From Amyloporia xantha (taxonomy: Eukaryota; Basidiomycota; Agaricomycetes; Polyporales; Adustoporiaceae): 64,000 bases of DNA. The notes below the pieces were generated by a model. That model was not told the DNA's origin. It saw nothing but the letters and a program-made list of their open reading frames with translations, and searched no databases. Location of the stretch: positions 1 through 64,000 of the forward strand of contig JAYKKR010000017.1 in NCBI GenBank assembly GCA_036971615.1. The letters are read 5' to 3'. Position numbers and translations under genes: made by a program. This document shows, piece after piece, positions 56,339-64,000 of the stretch (position 1 is the first letter of the stretch; every line of letters starts with the position of its first letter).

Positions 56339-59172
56339 TCAAATTCCCCCAACTTCTCTTCCAACACGCCCAACATCCTTCTTCGCCAACTCGCGAGTCC
56401 ACGACCTCAGCACATGCTTCATCACCTTCCCGCTCGCCGTACGCGGCACCTCCTCTGGAACGCCATCCTCACCCGCGAACCACACCCACGCTGGCGCGTT
56501 CTGGCGGTTGCAGGGGATTTCAGTCAGCACGCGTACTCATAAAGCGGGAGATGGGAAGCAACACGTTGTCCCTCACACAGCGCAGGACGTGAGAATCGAA
56601 AGGAGAAGAGATACATACCTGCGGGTTCATGCCTTCGGCGACAAGTGCGCGTACCTCCTCTCTCGATAGCTGAGTCATGGCGTTGGGATCGCGTACGATC
56701 CACGCGCCCACAACCTCGCCCAGTCGCGCATCAGGGACAGCAAGAGCGGCTACTTCTCGAATGGAGGGGTGAGCACTCAAGACGTTCTCGATCTGTACAG
56801 GGAAGAGGTTCTGATGCGCCAAGATCAGTCCGGTAGCGGATAAACTCAAGAAAGGGCCACTAACCTCTCCTCCGCGGATTATAATGTCCTGAGCATTGCA
56901 TCGTCAAGCCTCACTAAATTAGACTTCACAATGACGTGGAACTTGCCTTGATCCTGCCGACCACTGCATATCACGCGATTTAATTAGCGTCAAACCTGAT
57001 CGTGCGGCCAGGCGTACCTTGCATATATCCATCCTCATCTAGAACGCCTTCGTCCCCCGTGCGCATCCATAGCGTCCCATCCTCCTCTCTCTGCACCGCG
57101 CGCTCAGTCTGCTCCTTGTCTTCCCAGTACCTGCACAGCAGTCAATCAATTTCCATGCCTGCGACGTAGAGTACAACTAAACGGGAATTCTCACCCTTTC
57201 TGTAGCAGATATCCCGAGACAAGGATCTCACCCGGTGTTCCTAAAGGCACCGTGTTCCCCTCGCCATCGACAATCTTTGCTCGTACATGAGGCAGTGGTT
57301 TGCCCACTGTCTCAACGCGTTTCTCGATAGGATCGTCTGGGGTCGTTTGGAAAGACACAGGGCTGTGATAGATGGCAGAGATGAGTTTGTGCACTTCACT
57401 CAATGAGGGTCTATAGCCTACCTTGTCTCGGCTGGGATTAAGAAGCGAATCGTGTGACGTGTAAGACAGGACTAGGAGGGAAGGCGCTCACTCATTCCAA
57501 ACGCTACAGTCAACTCCGTCAGGTTCAGTGTTTCAATGAGCTGCTTCATGAGCTGGATCGGAATCGGAGCGCCCGACGCGATCCCCGTCCTGCAAGTGCA
57601 TATCGAATGAGCCATGGTCACTTCTTCGTGCCATGAGCCAGATAGCTACCGCAGCGTCCTAGTATTCACCGTCTCTCCCGCTCGTCGTCTTGCAAGCACG
57701 TCTGACAGGACACCGTGGAAATGTGTCGGCACGCCGTGCAAGGCAGTGCAGCGTTCCGCGGTGAGAGCATCCACGATTGCGCGTGGATCGTATATCTCGG
57801 ATGGGTAGACGACAGAAGAGCCATGGGACCAAGCCGCCAGATTTCCCAGGACAAGGCGTGTATACACGAATGTAGAGACCGGGACAGACAGCAAAGTGAA
57901 GACCAGAGATCAGTGTTGAGAAAGCAGAGACGTGAGAAAAGGCACTTATCAAAGCAGTGGAATAGCGGAGGAACATTGCCTCGAAAGATCAGCGATGCGT
58001 GAGTCAGAGCCATAGAATACAAGGAGATAATCATACAGAGGACATCAGAGGGCGTGAAACGCATGTTGTGTCCGACGGAGAGCGCATTATTTAGCAGATT
58101 GTGGTGCGTGAGCTACGCGAAGCTCGTTGAGTATCACAAAGTCGGAGAAAGAGTTGTTCATACCGAAACGGCTTTCGGGGCACCTGTAGTGCCACTTTGC
58201 ACAGTCAGAGTTATACCTACAAACCAAATACGAAGTGATTACCTTGTAAATTGCAGGTTGATCACCTCATCGTTTTTCAGTGTCGACGAAATCTCATTGA
58301 CGCGCTTATTCTCGATCCCATCTTCCCGCCAGACGAGCACCTCACGGAAGTCGACGGCACACTTCGCTATCTCTATTTCTCTTTGGGATGTTGCTAGGTT
58401 CCCGCTATTGTCGACCACGACGAGGTTTCGCAGTGCTGGGAGAGCAGGCTCTTGTATGTTGCCAGGAGAAGAGTCCCGAAGCGCAGGAAATGCATCGCAG
58501 AGCATGGACACGTAGGCGGAGCTCCGAATCCGGGGCACGACGAAAAGATGGCTGACGCCTACGAGGTTCAGCGTGTTCACCTACTTGAAATCAATTCTCC
58601 ATACTCAAACTCCCGACTCCAGTCAGAACGCACCAGCTCGGGAAGTCGGTAAGCTGGATTGAGCGTCACAAGAATCGCACCGATACTCGCACAGGCCCAT
58701 TGCAGTGAGGCGTATGCGCTGCTCCCAGTGTGATCGCCTGAGCTCGAGTGATCGAAGTGATGCTCTCCAAGTTCACGCACCTGTTATTTCCCATAACGAC
58801 TCCGACACGGTCACCCTTCTTCACTCCTAAATCCAACAGACCCCTCGCGAGCGCCTGGATGTGCACGTTGAATTCCTCGAAGTCCCAGGCCAGATGTTGC
58901 GAGATACCCATGTTGCGCGAGCGGGGACCGCCATGGGGGTGAGGCTGCTCGCTCCTCGCGATGAGGGCTTGCCGTGAGCCATGTTTGCGCAAGATCTCAT
59001 GTGTGAAATACTCCGGAAGCGTGTGAGATGTGAGAGGGGGATGCAAAGGACCTTCGACTGCAGATAGAGCTATAGACCGTCTCGAGAGCGATGCAGAAGA
59101 TGCAGAAATATATCCGCCAGCTAGCAAAGAGGGTCGCGAGGCAGACAGTAACATTTCTGTTCCTGTCGACAC
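56339..59172 (-). CDS. Acyl-CoA synthetase, ACSF2-like (AMP-binding)
   Basis: This gene has many exons. Supported pieces include 59172-58781 (start), segments near 58723, 58560-58250, 58190, 58100-58030, 57860-57650, 57590, 57400-57190, 57140-57020, 56870-56640 and 56480-56339 (stop). The N-terminus is Ser/Ala/Arg-rich (ASSASLSRRSIALS), mitochondrion-like. The order of ANL-family motifs is intact: GVKKGDRVGVVMGNN, SAYASLQWACASIGAILVTL, the P-loop SGTTGAPKAVS, HHNLLNNALSVGHNM, SGAPIPIQLMKQL, TETSPVSF, LWMRTGDEGVLDEDGY, GRIKDIIIRGGENLFPVQIE, and the catalytic-lysine tail VPRTASGKVMKHVLR. It should activate medium- or long-chain fatty acids with ATP and CoA. Exact small-exon limits were not all resolved. 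Confidence 0.88.
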
Positions 59173-60572
59173 TGGGTGTGAGCACGGCTTTAAGTGGTTC
59201 GGCCGCCCTCAACGTAATGAAATGACGCCCATATTCATAGGACCCCCCTCGCGTGACCGGGCACGCGAATATCCCTGCATCCGGTTGACGCGCTCGCAAT
59301 CGAATAGGAGCACTGGCTTTAGTCGGGCAGGTAACAGTGAATAGAATCGAGAGACCGACGACTGGACATGACCATGAGGATATGGTCACTGCAGTGGATT
59401 GACAGGGTGGTTCTGGTCAGAGTTTCTTCCAATATCTAGATCAATATGTTCCAGATTCAAGTGTCTGGGGGTCGTATAGCACTAGTGGTGTCAGCTCTCC
59501 ACAAAATATTTCGGGGTGAGTCCGGCGAGTATATCTGGTCGAGAAGTATCATCCCGCTCGATGAAGCCCAACACATGTACAGCGAAGTAAGGGCGCTATT
59601 GCGGCGTTGATGTCGCTACTTCACCGTCAGATCGACACGATGTGACGCGGTCTCGTGACTCTGATACGCTCACGCGTACACAACGCGTCGCGTACACCAC
59701 CGGGCGTTGTCAACGTCGCAGCAACATCGATCCGCGTATCGGATTTGGCATACATTTCGATGTTACAGTTGGACTGACATGGCAGGCCACCTCTCTCTCT
59801 GACATCAACATCGACCATCCTCACTCTGACATTCTGCGGTGGTGTTATTTCGACATGCTGAGTTCGATGTTATTTCGACATTCATACGGCCACCTGCTGA
59901 CATACACTTGATTGATGCCGAATTGTATTTAGGTGCTGATTATTTTTATGTAGACCTTCAGGCTTATATTTAAATGAATTGAATTGATTATAATAAGTCA
60001 GAATAAAGGAGAGTTTTAGTATGTCGTCAAGTTCATCCCTGCCCTTATCGTGTCTGCTCGTGCAGCGAGACGACTATCTACAGTAATGCCCAAGTCGGCG
60101 GAATCATCTCCGCATGTAGCGGCTAGATCAAGATGATGCCCGAGAAAGTGCAGTATGACACGAGTTCAGTGAGTACATCTTCGGGATTGATTCCTGAACA
60201 CGTACCAATACTGGAGTCGACATCGGGCTGTGGTATGCGGGCATATACGTTCGGGCCAAGGATGATCGCAGCGTCGAAATGGCCCAGGCGAAGCTACTGC
60301 AAACAGCGGCTCCCAGAGGTCAGTGTGCGCGCAACAGGAAGAATGCTATGAGTTTCCGAGCGCGTTTCTGAATGCGACAGAGGCTCTCTTATGATGCATG
60401 AAATAAAAAATTAATGGTTGAGACAGTAGCTTCTGCCATCCATATATCCAAATTAGAAGGCCAGGAAAATAGCATTGTGGAAAGAGTTCTATACGACGCC
60501 ATAAATATAACCAGCCTCCGGGAACTGTCTCGCCCAAAGTCCTCACTGCTCAGTACTGCCTTTTAGCCGTGT
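59173..60572. other. Intergenic stretch, possible coding fragment near 60.3 kb
   Basis: No full gene is supported. On the minus strand 60310-60210 is open and reads protein-like (GHFDAAIILGPNVYARIPQP, then DVDSSI before a GTACGT donor), perhaps a relic exon. 59920-60020 is AT-rich. Confidence 0.3.
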
Positions 60573-62947
60573 CATGACGAAAATGTGCCTGTGCTACATT
60601 CCGCTTCCCAATCGGTAGGCGTCAGTTCTTGTACACGTTCTCGAAATGCCGCGAGCGTGCAAAATTCTGGGTGCACCCGGATAATGCTTGCCCTCGCGTG
60701 CGCAGGCAGGCAATGCCAAATCACGATTCTGATACCGCATACGTACATCTATGTAGGACGGCAAAAGGTGAGCAGGGATAAGTAATAATAAGTACGCGAG
60801 GGGAAGAACACGTACAGTGGTCAGTCGAGGAATCCAGGCGCTGTCGTTGGAAAGGTGTTAGGACACTCTGCCAGATCGATGGCTGCGCCTCGCGTTGTTG
60901 CCGCTTCCGGAAGAGTTCGAAGGTAATCGCCGACGAAAACGCGGGCCACCTACATGCAGCTCTATCGTCAGTATGCTTCACAAAACCAGCTGACTGGGAC
61001 GCACTTGTCGTCGAATACGTCTAATGTACTGCAAAGCGCGGCAAGGCTTGTATCGTGGGTGCTGTGGATAAGGATCTTCAGTGGGTCTTCTAAGCCCTTC
61101 TCTGCTTTGCTGTGCATTTTTTGTGATAGGTCGCTCAACAGGGGACCCATACCGAGCCTCCTAACTTCTCCCGTCTTGTCTAGGATTTCCAGGCAAAATC
61201 AGAAGATAAGTCAATATCAGGAAAACTCGGTCGTAGATCGGGCGTCTCACACCCTAGAATTAGCCACAGCTTAGTGATCGGCAATAGACCAATACCAATA
61301 TGAGTACAGACCTGCGAACCATTCATGTACAACAGCTTTCTCCTGTTAAAGGAAGAGCAGCATAGTATGAGGTCAGACCGTTCAATATTGGACTGGTGAG
61401 ATTACCCCACGGACAATTAACTCAATTACACCCGGCTCTTTGAATTCTGGTGGGATCGGAACACCATGCGCGTCGGCAGCCCTGATCTATATATTCAACA
61501 CTTCAGGACATGACGAGCCGGGTGGAGTATGGGCCGCACAAACGCACCGTGTCCAAAATTCCAGATGCTCGAGGCTTCCCATCCAGACGAAGAGGCTTGC
61601 CGTCGATATACTTCGACAGCTTATCATCGAGGGTAGCAAGGGAGTCCTCCCACTCCAAAGCGGCAGCTGTCCAATAAAGGTGGTGTCTCGTGAGCTCTGA
61701 CTGCAGCTGCAACATGGACTCACCCTTCGCGAATCCGATTTGGAGTATCTCTAGTCGTCTGCAAGCGAGGGTGTTTCCAAATAGGTTCTCATCCTTTCCG
61801 TTTCTGCAGCGGTGAATTTGACACGGATTCAGGGGTTCTCTGCACCCGGGGTATGTGAAAAAGGAGCCTACCGTATTCTGAGATGGGGTACGAAGTTTTC
61901 CGCTGATTTGGTCTCGGGGTAGAGTCCGTGTGCAATCTGCTGGAGCGACTCTACCGTCCTTGGTACGTTGGTAGAGCGCAGGTAGAACTCCTCGTTTGAG
62001 CGGACGACATCAGGAAGAAATCCCAGTCTGGACATGATCGTGATTAAGCGAATTGTGGCGACGGGATACGTACGGCACACGGCACTTGACGTCACGCAGA
62101 TCATAGGGACTGGGATCTACTTACTTGTCGATGTAGAGCCGGCGTAACGCAAGCCCGAAATCATGCGTCGTCTATGGTCATAACAGTCCACCGCGAATCG
62201 CGGAAGAGAGGCGCGTCTTGCATGAGCCCGGCTTCTGCATTCATTGAAGAATATGGAGGGCCTGGGGCGCACTTACCTGTCTCCCCACGTCTGTCAACTC
62301 GCCCAATAGACTTCGTGTTCGAAGGAGAAGCACCAAGTCAGCATACACAGTGGGATCCAGAACATACGCGCGTGCCCAAATCGAAGGCATTCATATAAGA
62401 AGGTAAAAGTTACTTACCACTCTCCAGGAGCAATAGTCCCATCTGCGCGTTCCACGACCCTCAGCGTCCGTAGAGACTCCTCACTCGTATCGTCAGCCCC
62501 GGCGTTGCCCGTGGTGCCTGGGATGGTCTGGCTTCGACTCGTGACGGCAGCGCGGAAGTGGCGAGCAGTATGGCAGAACGACCAGTGTTTTGGGAGCGAA
62601 GCTGGCGGGTCGGCCATGCGCACTCCCACGGGAGTGCGTTCGCCTGTCGAACGGGGAACGGGGTGTGAGGTCTGCACACCGTTTTTCCAAAATAAATTAA
62701 ACATACCATGTCTGATGTATACATGCACCTGTTCGAGCTCAAGGTCTGCTGGGGCGACCGGATATCCCTCGACATCTAGCGGGACATGGCCTCGCCAGGA
62801 GTTATTCGCCGTCTTCACAATGGAGCTGGGGCCTGCGTTGTCGGAACTGCTCATGTCAGTGTATAGGCTTAGAATTCCCGGCGTCGCGAGCAGTAATACC
62901 AGGATGGAGAAGCACGCGACGACGGGAGAACGAGAGAAGGATGGCAT
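60573..62947 (-). CDS. Histidine acid phosphatase, ACP6-like, with a C-terminal +1 shift
   Basis: The start MPSFSRSPVVACFSILVLLL carries a hydrophobic signal or anchor segment. The catalytic RHGERTPVGVRM is assembled across the first intron (AGA CAT G|GTATGT...ACAG). Later pieces are LTDVGRQ, THDFGLALRRLYIDKLGF, FYLRSTNVPRTVESLQQIAH, and the second catalytic motif ILIHSTHDTSLAAL. This order matches branch-2 histidine phosphatases of the ACP6/PXYLP1 type, which remove phosphate from phospho-lipids or sugars. In the last exon YVRMRYQNRDLALPACAREG is followed by KHYPGAP; one extra base near 60665 then shifts the frame. After the shift the expected tail EFCTLAAFRERVQELTPTDW and EAEC appears, ending at 60573. 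Without a shift the stop would be at 60595-60597. Several middle exon limits are approximate. Confidence 0.8.
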
Positions 62948-63415
62948 GTGATGTGGCTTAGTTGTGTCGACTGCTGGAGGATGTTTAGGCTGAAAGTCCA
63001 AGCAGAAGTTTCTTGCTGCCAGTGAGTGGACGAACAAGTATCCCGGAGTTGTTGGGAGGGATTTTGCAGGACAGAAGTAGGACGTCTGCTCTAAGCCGAG
63101 TGTATCATAGATGGGAAATGTAGCGCTACGGTACTGCTACGGTGTCAGACTTTGTCAGACCTGACGGGACGCCCGACAGTGTATAGCCCTAGCGCCCCAT
63201 ATCGAGTGATGTTTCATTTTGTACATGGCGACGGTCAACTCAGGGGGACAGCAGGATATGAAAAATCGTGGATTAATAGGTGCGCAGCGGCGCAGGTAGT
63301 CCCGGGGCCATAAGCAGATAGTACGTAGTGTATCCGTAAGAAATAAAAGAACCATACATAACACTCTACACCCAAAAACCGAAGCCTGAATTAAGGGGCT
63401 GGGCGCGCGAGTCGC
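62948..63415. other. Spacer between two minus-strand genes
   Basis: This is the promoter region of the acid phosphatase and the 3' flank of the hydroxylase. No supported ORF is present. Confidence 0.4.
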
Positions 63416-64000
63416 TCACATCGGCAGAACAGTGTTGAACACGATGTCCCAAATCTTGCTCGTTACACCGAAACCAAGCTCAAAGTTCTTGTAGTGGTGC
63501 GCGAGATGGTACTTCTTCTGCTCGCGCACGTATGCGGGCAACTTCGTGTGATGCAGACTGCAGGAGCATAAGTCAGACAGAACTTCTTGACAGCGAAAAC
63601 GATATACTTACGCGTAGTGCATGCAGTCGTATAAAACATCTGCGGGAATGATGAGGCGGAGGAAACCAGCATACGCAAAATAAGACTCACAGAAGACAAA
63701 GGCACCGGAGATAACACCATTAGCCATCGCAGGCGGGAATAGAGCATGCGCCAGCTTCGTCATGGGAAATGAAAGAGCGGCGAACATGGCTGGCGGCATC
63801 ACAAGTCTCAAGCTGAATAAGTGAGATTAGCACGACAATGAGCCGGGCGACATGAAAATGACTGACGGGTCCATAGGCATGTAATGGTGGATGCCGTGCA
63901 TCAGGAAGTGCACGGTCAGCGCCGCAGGATGATCAGGCAACCACCTATCCACGTGGAATAGGAAACGGTGAAAGATGTACTCCAGAATGGTCCACACGAA
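63416..64000 (-). CDS. SCS7: Fatty acid 2-hydroxylase (Scs7 type), 3' part
   Basis: The gene is cut by the right end of the window. Visible exons are 64000-63867 (partial), 63812-63691, 63639-63612 and 63557-63416. Histidine boxes of the fatty-acid-hydroxylase superfamily are in place: EYIFHRFLFH, VHFLMHGIHHYMPMDP, the box made across a splice (CMHYA then LHH), and KKYHLAHHYKNFELGFGVTS. The C-terminus KIWDIVFNTVLPM is typical of Scs7/FA2H. The enzyme adds the 2-hydroxyl to the fatty acid of ceramides in the ER membrane, using a di-iron centre held by these histidines. Membrane segments are partly visible (LRLVMPPAMFAALSF). The N-terminal cytochrome b5 domain expected for this family would lie beyond the window. 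Confidence 0.92.

Noticed and set aside
60210..60310. Protein-like minus-strand segment GHFDAAIILGPNVYARIPQP
   Set aside because: Only one exon-sized piece without a supported start, stop or neighbouring exon; too little to call a gene.
60660..60670. 10-nt GTGCACCCAG as an intron in the acid phosphatase
   Set aside because: Far shorter than any plausible spliceosomal intron; a one-base indel explains the frame change better.
1..64000. CRISPR arrays, prophage, bacterial operons, riboswitches, LTR retrotransposon genes
   Set aside because: The window is eukaryotic. No repeat-spacer array, integrase, reverse transcriptase or transposase motif was seen on either strand.

Overview
The window is nuclear DNA of a filamentous basidiomycete, an agaricomycete and possibly a polypore. 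Conserved genes are split by many short (about 45-110 nt) GT-AG introns. The SHMT, CTP synthase, SEH1, KHDC4 and LYS2 gene structures read in frame exon by exon, apart from one LYS2 frameshift described below. Two intron-bearing eukaryotic tRNA genes are present. The polypore suggestion rests on my recollection of an unnamed multicopy protein family seen here three times. No prophage, CRISPR array, insertion sequence or recognisable reverse transcriptase was seen.

Region 1 (1-9.6 kb) is an accessory, duplication-rich island. Diverged inverted repeat arms of about 1 kb (1-1010 and 3650-4620) flank a tandem pair of tiny secreted-protein genes on the minus strand (1705-1998 and 2588-3209). These genes have an unusual plan: a signal-peptide exon is followed by small phase-1 exons, each opening with a cassette of the form D/E/G-hydrophobic-A/E-K/E-R, a candidate Kex2 processing site. 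Internal exons are as short as 18 and 21 nt. This is the best candidate for an undescribed system. Next come 2.2-kb tandem copies of an unnamed gene family (4487-5860 intact, 6732-8120 degraded).

Region 2 (9.6-28 kb) holds SHMT (alternative start codons, an 8-nt micro-exon), a secreted GH18 chitinase, an unidentified four-exon gene, SRP19/Sec65, small membrane proteins, nucleoporin SEH1 and a rhodopsin-domain membrane protein.

Region 3 (28-46.7 kb) is housekeeping DNA: a polyol/alcohol dehydrogenase, CTP synthase, a membrane-anchored 3-beta-HSD-type SDR, splicing factor KHDC4 divergent from a mitochondrial-type DEAD-box helicase, a 14-exon DUF6533-type membrane protein, and LYS2. LYS2 carries a single-base frameshift between its adenylation and carrier domains.

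Region 4 (46.7-64 kb) holds a recent inverted copy of the 21.8-kb membrane-protein gene, an RBR E3 ubiquitin ligase, tRNA-Glu(CTC) and tRNA-Asp(GTC), a second dehydrogenase paralogue, an acyl-CoA synthetase, an ACP6-like histidine acid phosphatase with a +1 shift near its C-terminus, and the 3' part of a Scs7-type fatty acid 2-hydroxylase cut by the window end.

Exon coordinates were deduced by reading splice signals and checking phase. They are predictions without transcript support.
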